Source: Marsupella aquatica
Taxonomy: Eukaryota > Marchantiophyta
Assembly (NCBI GenBank): GCA_973895155.1
Contig: OZ316894.1
Location: 17,918,001 to 17,982,000, forward strand
Length of the DNA stretch: 64,000 nucleotides
Reading direction: 5' to 3'
The notes beneath the pieces were generated by a model. The model did not search any database and was not told the origin of the DNA. It worked only from the letters and a program-made list of their open reading frames with translations. The translations under genes were made by a program, and so were the position numbers. Positions 37,601 to 47,750 of this stretch are shown in pieces (positions within the stretch are counted from its first letter, which is position 1; each line of letters begins with the position of its first letter).

Positions 37601-38838
37601 TGCGGCATTCAGCCTGGTTGATGGTGTGGGTGACTGTCATTCAGCCGCGTTATTTGTCGTCGTGGGTGACTGTCAGGAAAAATTGGAGAACAGCTCTGAC
37701 AAGTTATTCGTTTAGCACGGGCAGTCTTAGCAGTTGCCAGAGTCAACGCCTAGATTGTGCAAGTCGAGATAGAGATTATCCTAGGTAGAGACTAAACGTA
37801 CACGCGTAACAGGATTTAGCATGTGTTGAGACAAGGTGACTTACAAATTAGAATGAGTCGGTAATATTTGTTGGGAGGCCAGAATAGTGTACGCGGTCAG
37901 GGAGTTCATCTAGAAACGCTACAATTGTCGTTACTATAATCAGACTGTTCAGTTCGTACTAATTCGATCTTTGCGTGGGTAACGAGTATGCCAGTATTAC
38001 TATGATACACTCCAATATTTGTTTTGGTCCAAAGAAAAACAGGTTACTTGACGGGGACTAACTCCTTTAAACTGATTGGCTTTTGGACTGCAATTAAACG
38101 CAGTGCGCTGAGAGTTGATTTGAATCTTCTGACTACACCGATCGACGTAAGTATAGATCCTATCGTAGGCATGCAATGGATGATTGAATTTCGCCGGGGC
38201 AACCTGTTTGTGGATGTCAGGATCTTCGTCAATGCGTTGGATGCACTGCAATACGAAGACCATCATGACAGAGGAAGATGTTGTTTCAAGGTCTCTAGGA
38301 TTGAGGTGAGTGAACGCACTTTTACATATGTATAGGCTTCACGGTTTTTTCAACTATTAATTTTGAACATATGCATGTGCTCAGTTTCATCACGCCTGGG
38401 CTATTCAAATCTATGCAGGTGAAGCACTGTTACTGTAATTTTTTGGAGGGGTTAGTCAATATCTGGGCTTATCACAGTGCCCGGCGAATGATCTATATCG
38501 ACCCCGAATCTGGTATGATGCATGAGCAACACAATCTTGGAGAACGCAGGGGGCAAATGAAGGCGAAGTGGTTCAGACAAAGCCTCTTGAAAAGCATGGA
38601 TGAAGACCTGGCCGAAGAGGCAGACGAAGGACCTTCCGATACGCGATGGCTGTGGCCAGACACCGGCGAGGTGTACTGGGCAGGCAGCAAAGAGAAAGAA
38701 AGGAGAGCGAGATTTGAAGCAAAAGTTGAAAGGAAGCGCAAGCAATTAGAAAAGCAGGCAACTAAAGTTAAATACAAACAAAAGGCCCTAGGTTCTAGGT
38801 ACCGTAAGCCCAAAGTAGCCAAGGAGATAATTTCGTGA
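31612..38838 (+). CDS. Golgi-type GT4-like glycosyltransferase (At4g01210/At5g04480 type)
   Basis: Exons that join in frame: 31612-32202, 32801-32887, 33269-33375, 33509-33559, 33705-33879, 34171-34500, 34871-35074, 35261-35761, 35924-36142, 36459-36647, 37032-37192, 37407-37559, 38221-38305, 38419-38838. The total is 3,273 nt, about 1,090 residues, close to the Arabidopsis relatives (from memory about 1,030-1,050). A basic cytosolic N-terminus precedes one membrane span (about 103-127), so this is a type II membrane protein. A GT-B/GT4-like region follows with KFFVIPGSP, YGSLWEELSFPPILIRAM and VVDGKSGFMFPAGD. The conserved plant C-terminal region includes PLCIYEPYHGSGAWSFLH, WIGFQPWRA, HGDALYFW, YHSARRMIYIDPESG and MDEDLAEEAD, with a Lys/Arg-rich tail. 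Met18 is an alternative start. Sugar donor and acceptor are unknown. Introns after 34500 and 37192 appear to use GC donors. Confidence 0.9.
36640..36968 (+). repeat. Perfect 162-bp tandem duplication across a splice donor
   Basis: 36640-36801 and 36807-36968 look identical by eye, separated by 5 bases. Each copy starts with GCAAAAAG/GTTTGT, so the last 8 exon bases and the donor of exon 10 (ending 36647) are repeated inside the following intron. The lack of divergence means it is recent, or an assembly artefact. Confidence 0.9.
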
Positions 38839-40635
38839 GCGTGTCCAAGGGACAACCTTGCTGTCTTAAGTTGTCCCAACTGCCCACCGCTTTTCTTCAA
38901 TCTTCATTCGTAGCCTACAGTTCCCGTGCGTGCGTTGACTGTAGTGGCCCGCAGCTGTGATTCGGCTGTTTTTCTGAAGAACATTTTTTGTTTCCCTGTA
39001 GTGGCATTTCGTAGGCTCGTAGTCTTGCAGCGTTCATTCCCCAATCGACTCCAATTGTAGGCTCCAACAATATTCAGTAAAGAGGGACAAGTTTACCCTC
39101 GACATACCTGGAGGTACGAAAGGTTTGTCTTGTACATAATCACCCTCGGACCCATTTGGTCTTGGGAATTGGCTAAAACCTCCCCACTTGTACATATATC
39201 GGCTAATGAAGGATCAAGGCTTTCCAGGGCTATTGTTTGATGTCAGTGGACTGGAGTTTTAGATTTGACGTAATTAAATTGTTCTTATGTTCAATTTTTA
39301 TTTGTGGCTGCACGGACAGGGAAAATGTCCACGACAGAGCTACGGTGAAGGTCAATCCCTCTGGGAATGTCACTGAAGGTGGGGGTGCTAGTTGAAAACA
39401 AGGATTGGGGGTAGGGTGAACAAAAACTTGGGCTTGAGCAGGCTAATTATATCTATAGCACATCTTGAGTCACAGTTTGTTCTGCCCAACTATATAATGG
39501 CTATCAAAAGCTACTACTCAGGGCTTACTGTCCAGAGTGACTCTAGGGGCGGAACTGCATGGGTGGTTACTAGTGGAAAATGGGTATTGGGGAGGGTTGA
39601 ATGGGGATTACTAGTGGAAATCGTGTATTGGGGAGGGTTGCCCTTGAATGTCCTCACATGCAAAGAAAGGGAACTCAGGCTCGTTATGGGTGAGATTGAA
39701 GCGCCATGGTAAACCATATTGTAAGCTATCTTCCAATTGCGGCAGGAAGCAACTGAATCAGATTCCGAGGTGGGACACTTGATGAGGATGCTGGTTGATT
39801 TGTCGCTGAGATGAAATTCTTCCATTACTCGATTGTTTTAGGACTTCAACAAGATCTAAGCAGTTCGTAGAACATTCCTAAACTCTAAAGTAAAGCGAGA
39901 ACTTCTATCAGGACCGCTTACGCGGATCTGCAGGATTCTGTCAATAGTCTCTGATTGTGATGATGGATTTAACTTTTAAATCACGAGCATGGTGCCAACG
40001 CTGTAGCACTTCAATAATGACTGATGAGATTCTGTCAACTACAATGGCAACTAGAAGTTAGTTACTGCAGTTGTCATTAATTGATGAATATATTCTTGAT
40101 GACAGCCTGTCGGTTGAGACGCAAGTTCTGATTTCGTCCTCCGACTCCCGTTGTATTCTAACTCGAAGTTTTACGTAATAATTGAGCGGATGTTGCGAAG
40201 TTCCATTCCCACCTCCTGGTGTTGAAATGTCTACTTACTACTGAAATCCTAAGACTGAGGTAGTGGGCTTGGCTTGTCACGATACAACTATATAAGACTG
40301 GTAGGAAAGATGCATTTACGGAAAATTCGCGGAATGGATCGATCTCGGCTGCGATCGGAGGTCGACCGCAGGAGTCATTCGGCTGATGCTCCCTACCATA
40401 GCTGCGCACCACCACTACGTTCTTTTTAGGCCCAGCTTCTTCCCCGGCACAGGCTCCCCAAGTCTATTTAGCACCACTGGGGAGCACAGGCTCCACAACA
40501 AATTGAAAAGCCTGACAAAGCTATGGGGTAACCCATAAAACAATGGTTGAATCAGATGAATCAAATTGTGAATAGCATGATGCACCTGCAAGAGAAGATC
40601 CATGGTACCAGTTTCAGTAGTCAAAATTTATAAAA
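38839..40635. other. 3' flank of the glycosyltransferase gene and intergenic DNA
   Basis: The first few hundred bases are likely 3' UTR. A short internal repeat, ATTACTAGTGGAAA with GTATTGGGGAGGGTTG, occurs twice at 39568-39640. No further gene is supported. Confidence 0.4.
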
Positions 40636-40925
40636 ATTCACCTCACTTTTGGCATTAGTAACTTTTTGGCACTAAATTCCTCTGTTTTTTTTTGGTCTTC
40701 AATGAGACACTTTCATACCTAGCCATCGACACAATCTGACGGTTGTCCTTAAATCTAGAGAGATTTAACAAGCAGAGTCAATCAATGAATATTATGCGAA
40801 GTATTCTTAGAATCTTCTCCTTCACTCTAATGACCAAAAAGAAACAACATTTAAATTACCTTGATTGAGAGACAAAGAAAGGGGTGTCCTTGGCAAGGTT
40901 GGTAGCAAATGGAACATGTATCGTT

Positions 40926-41273
40926 TGTTGAGCATAGAGTACATTCATTCCGATAAGCACATGACACATCCAATGCACAATTCATCGACACAAGAGATAC
41001 ATGGTTCACCTCCTCGAGGCTATGTCCTTGAGAACACACAAGAGAACTTTAATTATTGAATTCTAAGTCCATTGATCATACCAAGTCTCCACAATGTAAG
41101 CTCTCCTCATCTCTCAAGTGACCCCATAACAATGAGCCTTATTTCCACTTATCCTAGGAAGCACCGCTTAGGATATAGTGTGTAACTTAGTTGACCTAAC
41201 CACGTCTCTGATTACGGTTAGTCTAACTACAATTATATATCGTAACCCTAAACGTAAGAGAAAATACCTAACA
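40926..41273 (-). mobile_element. Solo copia LTR (antisense), same family as 45979-51668
   Basis: On the minus strand this runs from TGTTAGGTATTTTCTCTTAC to GCTCAACA, 348 bp. It shares the CACAAGAGATACATGGTTCA and CTCACTTGAGAGATG-like blocks with the complete element. The flanks TCGTT (40921-40925) and TCATT (41274-41278) could be a decayed 5-bp target duplication. It lacks the expanded 18-bp array, with only one ACGTGGTTAGGT-type unit visible. Confidence 0.8.
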
Positions 41274-41911
41274 TCATTCGTTGTGTGTTCACCCCTAAAT
41301 GACCCACACGTACGAATAATGTGCAACACTACTATGGTCCACATTCCAGTTTTGCCATCATGGTCGTCCGGGTGTCTTTAGTTGAGACAATTGGTGCTAT
41401 TCTTGCAATGTGGCAAGGCTGGCTAGGCAAGGGCCATTACTGCCCATCCCGACTATCAATTTTGTGTCGTACGCATACATATCGCTACTGACACAACATA
41501 CATCGCTTGTCACATACATCCAAACATAGTCACACTGCCACATCATAAGCACGGGAGAATGGAATACAAGTGGAACTCATGTCCACACATGTCCAAAACC
41601 CACAATAATCTCAATAAAATCAAACCACAATCGACTCCAACAATACGCACTCAATCCCGTCCCATCCGATCACACACATATGTCAGCCGACCCACCTTGC
41701 ACTCAAGGAATCCACGCTACATAGAAGGAGCCCCGACCACCATAGCCACAACATGAGCTCCTCCCTCCAAGGCTTAACATCAAAAGATAACCTTTCGATG
41801 CCTCACAAGAGAGACCTACCCTCTCACACAAACCTAACAAAACCTTATCGACTCCTATAGCACACATACTAAACATATGGATCTAGATAGTACTATACAC
41901 TCTAACACTAC

Positions 41912-42365
41912 CTAGAATGGTATGACATGCTGCTGCAACATATGCTTTTGTAGTAGATTGAGATATACATTTCTGCAAGGTAGACTTCCAACTTCTACGT
42001 CCTCCTTCAAGAGTAAACAATACCCAGTTGTTGACCTCCGTGTTTCCAGACAGCCTCCATAGTCAAAATCTACATAGTCAACCAACGATTTGGTTTTGTT
42101 TGATTTATTATTAAATAACAGACCATAGTCTATTATGTCCTTAAGATACATGAGAATCCACTTCATAGCTCCCCACGTACTTTCCATGGATTTGACATGA
42201 ATCTACTCACTTTGCCCATTGCTAGGGCTAGATCGATCAGGCCTGGTACACATCATCAAATACATTAGATTGCCCATTGCCTTCTTAGAAGGAACCTTAG
42301 TCATCAAACCTCTTTCCACTAGATCCGTTGGACAGAAAGCCAATGATAACTTGAAATGTGAAGCC
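41912..42365 (-). pseudogene. Copia reverse transcriptase/RNase H remnant
   Basis: The minus-strand translation resembles the C-terminus of the pol frame at 47751-51002. A segment like MTKVPSKKAMGNLMYLM with CTRPD is followed by YLKDIIDYGLLF, DYVDFDYGG and RRSTTGYCLLL. Frames shift between the two halves (near 42190-42230) and the conserved region after STTGY is lost, so it is a dead fragment. Confidence 0.75.
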
Positions 42366-42549
42366 AAAAGAATATTTATTGGTCGGCCTATTCATTAAAC
42401 GTGTATTTTCTTTTGTTCACAAATCAATCCTGAAATGTACACTATCATGTCCCCAAATGTACACTTTAAGAATCCCAAATGTACACTTTTTGATACCTAT
42501 ATGTACACTTTATAGGCCAATTCTTATTAGTATTATATTAATAAATTAG

Positions 42550-44081
42550 TCACATCCAAATCGGGAATTTTTCTTGCTTTGAGTATTGTTGACCACACAT
42601 AATTCTCAATGTTTTGTTTCTGACTCTTCCTTTGCCACTTATACAGGATAAACACCAAACAAAATGCTCAAGCTCATTAACCAATTGCCTCACAAGCCAC
42701 ACAACCTTCTTCCCAAGCTTGAAAGGTTTTTCTGTCCTCAGGTGCAATTTTAGAGTAGCATGCCAACGCTCCACTGCACCACTGCTCCATTAGTGTCCTG
42801 GTTGGCATGCTTAAACCTCCTGAAGTTCCTCACCCACTTTTCCACCCGGTGGTGCCATTCCTTCTCATAATAGCTAACAAACTCGCTATACTTGCCCTTC
42901 CACTTTTTAATGAAATCTGTGGACTTCTGAAACAGCATCTGCAATACCACAATGATCAAAAGAATGAGGAGAATGATTTTGAGAAAATGGAACCAATTTT
43001 ACTCCACAATAATCTTTGCTACAGTTGTGAATGTGTTTATGTTGTCTTAGTACGCTGCAAAGTTCTTTAAGGATATGGTACCTGATGAAAGTGCTCCCAT
43101 TATCTGTCCCAACTCCTTATTCACCTCTGCCCTTGAAACAGGATCTTTTATCTTCTTCAAAACCTGTTTGTAGGGCACACCAGACATGCCACAAACATAA
43201 TACTATTGGGACTCCTGGCCATAGTGACCTGCCACAAAATCCCAAAACTCAAATGGAAAATAAATATGGGGTTCAGGCTCACATACTGATTAAAACACTC
43301 ATTTGGTTACCAGGCCTCCAAATAGGGGTATTTGGGCCATGTGGAAGCCAAAAATACAAAGGGAACTGAATAAGACAAAATGGTAATAAGTAGAGGAGGT
43401 GGGGTGAACTCAAAAAAGTGACTTCATATTCGAGTTCAGGAGGGGTCATTCACCCCCGGGTGAGTTGGGGTTCAGGCTGACATACTTCATGAAACGCTCA
43501 TTTGGCGACCAGGGCCTCCAAATAGGGGGTATTTGGGCCGGCAGTGTCAAGCGAAAAATACAAAGGGAACCGAATAAGACAAAATGGGAATAAGTCAAGG
43601 AGGGGGGTTGAAGTCAAAAAAGTGACTTCATATTTGAGTTCAGGAGGAGTCATTGACCCCCGGGGTGAGTTGGGATTCAGGCTGCCTGACATACTTCATA
43701 AAATGCTCATTTGGTGACCAGGACCTCCAAATAGGGGTTATTTGGGCCATTGTCAAGCGAAAAATACAAAGGGAACTAAATTATACAAAAGGAACAAATA
43801 AATACAAAGGGAACTACAAACTACAAAATTGGAAGAATAACTCACATCAATGCATTGTGCTCTTCATCAGCACAATCCACAAGAAATGCTGAAGGCATCC
43901 ATGTGTCCTCCAACTTGAGGACCTGGGACCTTGTTCTTTCAATGGCCCCTTTTACCGCTGTGAGCACAATTTGGAGATCTGCTTCCGCCTTAGATTCTGT
44001 CCAAGCCCAACAAGTTGGGATCTCATTTTGCCATTCATCATAACACAACAACGTGTGAAGCTCATACTGCATAAATGACAC
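42550..44081 (-). pseudogene. Mutator-like (MULE) transposase fragments
   Basis: Three minus-strand pieces read in order. 44081-43842 has DEWQNEIPTCWAWTESKAEA and LEDTWMPSAFLVDCADEEHN, which resembles the DDE-region stretch of MULE/FAR1-type transposases (typically NAFxVDDAxxE). 42959-42750 has KWVRNFRRFKHANQDTNGAV. 42774-42550 has WHATLKLHLR and GKKVVWLVRQLVNELEHFVW, like the region ahead of the SWIM finger. The pieces are separated by frameshifts and by the tandem repeat at 43257-43790, so no functional enzyme is encoded. Family assignment rests on recalled motifs. Confidence 0.5.
43257..43790. repeat. ~200-bp tandem repeat, about 2.6 units
   Basis: Each unit contains GGTTCAGGCTGACATACTTC, GCTCATTTGGCGACCAGGGC, CTCCAAATAGGGGTATTTGG and AAAAATACAAAGGGAACTG. 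TTCAGGCT words near 43272, 43470 and 43678 set the period. It interrupts the transposase remnant. Confidence 0.85.
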
Positions 44082-44664
44082 AAAAGGAAGTTGAGTGTTA
44101 CAATGGCAGAAAACATAGTGACAATGAACAATTACAAAACACTGTTACATGGAAGATCCTTTATACACACATCATAAAACTATTTGTCTTGAAATTCAAT
44201 AATTACAAAAATGCACTATTCCTATTTTTTAATTTAATTTCACCCCATTAATAATGCATTAATAATTTAATTCAATTGTTATGTTTATTTCACTTCAATC
44301 TATAAATCAAATATTTACCATAAAATAGTCCACAACAAGTGCCATTTTCTTCACAGCCACTACTAAAATTCAGTGTAATGTAATGTAATCTTTAAGCTTT
44401 TTCCAAAATGGCCATTGTGTTGAATTAATCCTGACCGTTAGATCTCCCTAGATTTAAGGATGATGATTAGATTCTGGCTAATGAGGCCTTGTGAATAAGT
44501 GGGAACTGGTTAATAGGACACATAAAACCTAGCAAATTAATTTTTTTGCAAAAAGTAGCTAAAACATTTGGAGAGGTGGGATCTAGTGAATTTTGCCACA
44601 AACTAATTTTTGCCACAGACAAAAACACTGATTGTAAGCCACCAGAGTAATCCCTCTAATTTCT

Positions 44665-45470
44665 ACATTGATATCTGTAAAGTCCCAAAAAGATGGGCGA
44701 ATAATCCATGATTAGCACAAAAGATCAGTGACTCAAAATAATGAGCCATGATGGTATACCAAAAAAAACTAAACATCTAAAAAAACAAAATAGCCCAAAA
44801 ATTGTGGTTGACTTTTTTCAACTACTTATTTAATGACATCAAAACTTCTCGCAGGGTGCCCTTACCAGCCCCTCCAAGCTGATAGCGAAGTCCTCTAGAG
44901 CTTGACTTCATACCTCCATGATTGAATAGTTTTGAAAACCAGAACCTTCAAAGGACAAATATTCCATGAAAAACAATGATTCTAACCTTTAAAAGAACCA
45001 CAATTGCAAGGGCTTTCTAGACTGCTATCAGTTCACAGATAGCAAGTAATCAAATCCAAAAATCACAGAGGGATCTATCTGGACAAACGTGCTGCAAGAA
45101 ACAGAAAATTCAATCATTATTTTGTTTTTGTTTTAAAGATCACAGAAGACATTTCTAGTCTTGAAAGAAGTAGAATTCAAAGGGCTTTTCAATACACTAA
45201 GAGTTGTTTCCTATGGATTCTTAGTTAAGGAGTAAAATTTACAAAAACTACCAAAAAATATTACTAAAAATTCTATGAAACAGCCAAATTTGATTAGTTG
45301 TGTAACAGTGGTGACAATGCCATTGTCACCGTCTCTGGTGATGGGCCATAACCTTGAGATATATAAGTGATCTCAACAAGCTAGTGGATGCATTGCGTCA
45401 CTAGTGATAGGGGCTGCCAAGGGAGACAGTTTGTAACTGGACCCCAGGTTCGGGTAGGGTATGTCCTTGT
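44665..45470. other. Intergenic sequence, no gene recognised
   Basis: AT-rich. Nothing supportable was seen. Confidence 0.4.
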
Positions 45471-45474
45471 GCAC

Positions 45475-45610
45475 CCTCATTTTCAGTTATTTCCTCACTT
45501 AAAGTTAGTGTCTAGAGCCCCTCATTTTCAGTTATGCCCTCACTTATAGTCACTGTCTAGAGCCCCTCGTTTTCAGCTATGCCCTCACTTATAGTTAGTG
45601 CCTAGAGCCT
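45475..45610. repeat. Three tandem copies of a ~45-bp unit
   Basis: CCTCATTTTCAGTTATGCCC, TCACTTATAGTTAGTG and TCTAGAGCC repeat three times with few differences. Confidence 0.85.
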
Positions 45611-45978
45611 CCAATGTATATCAGGAACTAACTTGGCTTTATTAATTAGATTTCTTGTACAGGATTTTGCACTTACATATTTGTTGTGTAAACGAGGGCT
45701 ATTTGCACATATATGAAGAAGTGCAGAATGGTCGTGAGAAAACGGGAAGAACCGGACGCCATCCAATTAGCCAGGTTATGCACTTATTGGCTGAACTATG
45801 TTCAGCTATGTGATGGCGGACCAAAAAGTCCCCCAAGGTACTTTTGTTGTTCAATACATACCAATACAATGGACTCCAATAGTGGACTTCTATATAATTT
45901 CTCTTGTTCTAAAGAGATCAAAACAAAATCCAATGTATTGTGTACAGTATTTATATTCAGGCCAGATCATGATGGCAA

Positions 45979-46453
45979 TGTTGGGTATTTACTCTTACGT
46001 CTAGGTTAGGTATGACGTGGTTGGTACAACAACGTGGGTTGGTACAACTACGTGGTTAGGTACAACTACGTGATTAGGTACAACTATGTGGTTAGGTACA
46101 ACTACGTGATTAGGTACAACTATGTGGTTAGGTACAACTACGTGATTAGGTACAACTATGTGGTTAGGTACAACTATGTGGTTAGGTACAACTAAGTTGC
46201 ACACTATATCATAAGAGGCATGTGTGCTTGGAGAGGTAGAACCAAGGCTCATTGTTATGGAGCCACTTGAGAGATAGGGAGAGCTTACACTGTGGAGACT
46301 CGGTATAGCCGACGGGCTTAGAGTTCAGTAAAGCTCTCTTGTGTGTTCCCGTAGACGTAGCCTCAAGGAGGTGAACCACGTATCTCTTGTGTCGACTATT
46401 GTGCGTTGGATGGTTCATGGGCTTGCCGTTGCGATCGTCGTCTATACTCAACA
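45979..46453 (+). repeat. 5' LTR of the copia element
   Basis: Begins TGTTGGGTATTTACTC and ends CTCAACA. It contains an 18-bp tandem array near its start. Confidence 0.95.
46009..46202 (+). repeat. 18-bp tandem array in the 5' LTR, about 10 units
   Basis: The unit is GGTACAACTACGTGATTA or GGTACAACTATGTGGTTA, alternating through much of the array. Units with ACGTG carry the core of plant G-box/ABRE elements, while the ATGTG units lack it. The array lies in the presumed U3 (promoter) part of the LTR. The matching array in the 3' LTR is at 51224-51417. Confidence 0.9.
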
Positions 46454-46455
46454 AT

Positions 46456-46468
46456 TGGTATCAGAGCA
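46456..46468 (+). promoter_or_regulatory. Primer-binding site (tRNA-iMet type)
   Basis: TGGTATCAGAGCA begins two bases after the 5' LTR, the usual copia primer site complementary to the 3' end of initiator Met-tRNA. Confidence 0.9.
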
Positions 46469-46887
46469 TGCTTGGGAGGTGACGTGTGTTCGTGACGGGA
46501 TTTCATTACGGTTTTTCCAGCGTTGAGTGTCGGTGGATTTCCTGGAGTTCCGTCGCATGGAACTTGGAGTTTATGGGCTCAACGGATAGATCGGGGCAAG
46601 AGCTTTCTAACGGTGTGAAGAAATCGCTGAACGGAGCTCGTGGTGCAGAGAGATCTAAGTTTTCGTCATTCTGGATTTTGTGAAGAAAGTTGGCAATCGA
46701 CTCGGAGGGAGAAGCGTCAAGTGTTTTGACTCAACGGAGAGATTGAGGCAAGACGATTGTTTTGAGTCCGGGATTGGCTCTTTGATGCAAAGAGGAAGAG
46801 CATGTGACACCGATACCATCACCGGTGCGGCGTGTGGTGGAGGAAGCAGTACTACTACCGGAGCTCACGGTAGTGCCAAAGAAGAAG

Positions 46888-47744
46888 ATGGGGACTTTCA
46901 AGCTTGGGGGACCCAAGTATGAAGTGACAAAGTATGATGGGCGCTCTGACTACTTGCTATGGGAGAAGCAGGTGAAGGGAGTGCTCTATGCGTCAGGGAT
47001 GGGCCAACTGCTGAGCCCTCGTAAGACGATGTTGATGAGAAACAATGGGACCGCATGCAGGAGCAGGGAGTGTGGTGTGTTACACTCTATCTCATGCCTC
47101 CCATCATCAAGCAGTTGGGTGCACATAAGGATTGCATGTCCTTGTTTGCGGAATTGCAGAGCAAGTATCACAGCAAGGAGTTGTCGAACCGGCTCTACAC
47201 TTCCTACAAACTCATGAGTTTCAGGATGAAGGAATCCGGTACAAAGTTGCAAGACCATGTGGATGCTTTCAACGACATGGTCGTTGACTTGGAAAACCTT
47301 GGGGAGACTTTGAATGATGAGACGAAGGCTCTGCAGCTTCTTAGTTCATTGCCTCCATCTTACCAGTCCCTATCACGAGTGTTGTTGCATCGTGATAGGG
47401 ATACCATTTCATACAATGACGTGGTAAGTTCTCTGCTTAGTGATGATCTTCAGCAGAAGATGCACATCACATCACAGCCTTTATCATCTGGTGCTGCCCT
47501 CAATGTTAACCGTGGGAGGGGTATGCAGCGACCAACTGGGGACCGTAGAACCCAGTTTAGATCTAAATCCAGATCTAAGTCCAAGGGTAAATCCCCTCAG
47601 AGGAGGCAGGTGACATGTTGGAAGTGCAACCAAGTTGGACACTTCAAGCGAGACTGTAAGGGAAAGGCAGCGGAAACTTCATCGGCAAATGTGGCTAGGG
47701 CTGATGGAGAAGCTGATTTACTCAATGATGAGTATGTTTTATGA
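46888..47744 (+). pseudogene. Copia gag, broken by a frameshift
   Basis: Nucleocapsid/capsid protein of the copia element. The probable start is the ATG at 46888 (MGTFKLGGPKYEVTKYDG, then WEKQVKGVLY). At about 47026-47028 the frame changes, and the remaining gag reads in another frame, with WDRMQEQGVWC downstream. The C-terminal part has basic SRSKSKGKSPQRR and one CCHC zinc knuckle (CWKCNQVGHFKRDC, about 47613-47654). The frame then ends at a TGA (47742-47744). Because pol continues in the same frame directly after that TGA, the original was probably one gag-pol frame. An intact gag is not encoded here. Confidence 0.85.
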
Positions 47745-47750
47745 AGCCGG

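Larger units (their letters stand above)
40640..44660 (-). mobile_element. Decayed Mutator-like element with nested copia debris
   Basis: Transposase-like fragments (42550-44081, minus strand) lie between diverged inverted repeats. ATCTGACGGTTGTCCTTAAA and TCTAGAGAGATTTAAC (about 40735-40770) match the reverse complement of 44430-44480. Weaker similarity extends outward on each side (AATGAGAC...AGCCA). Boundaries are approximate and I found no target duplication. A solo copia LTR and a copia RNase H remnant sit inside the left half. Confidence 0.4.

Noticed and set aside
46001-46252. Minus-strand frame with repeated VVVPNHI-like peptides
   Set aside because: It is the 18-bp LTR array read in reverse. 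The same frame recurs in the 3' LTR at 51216-51467.
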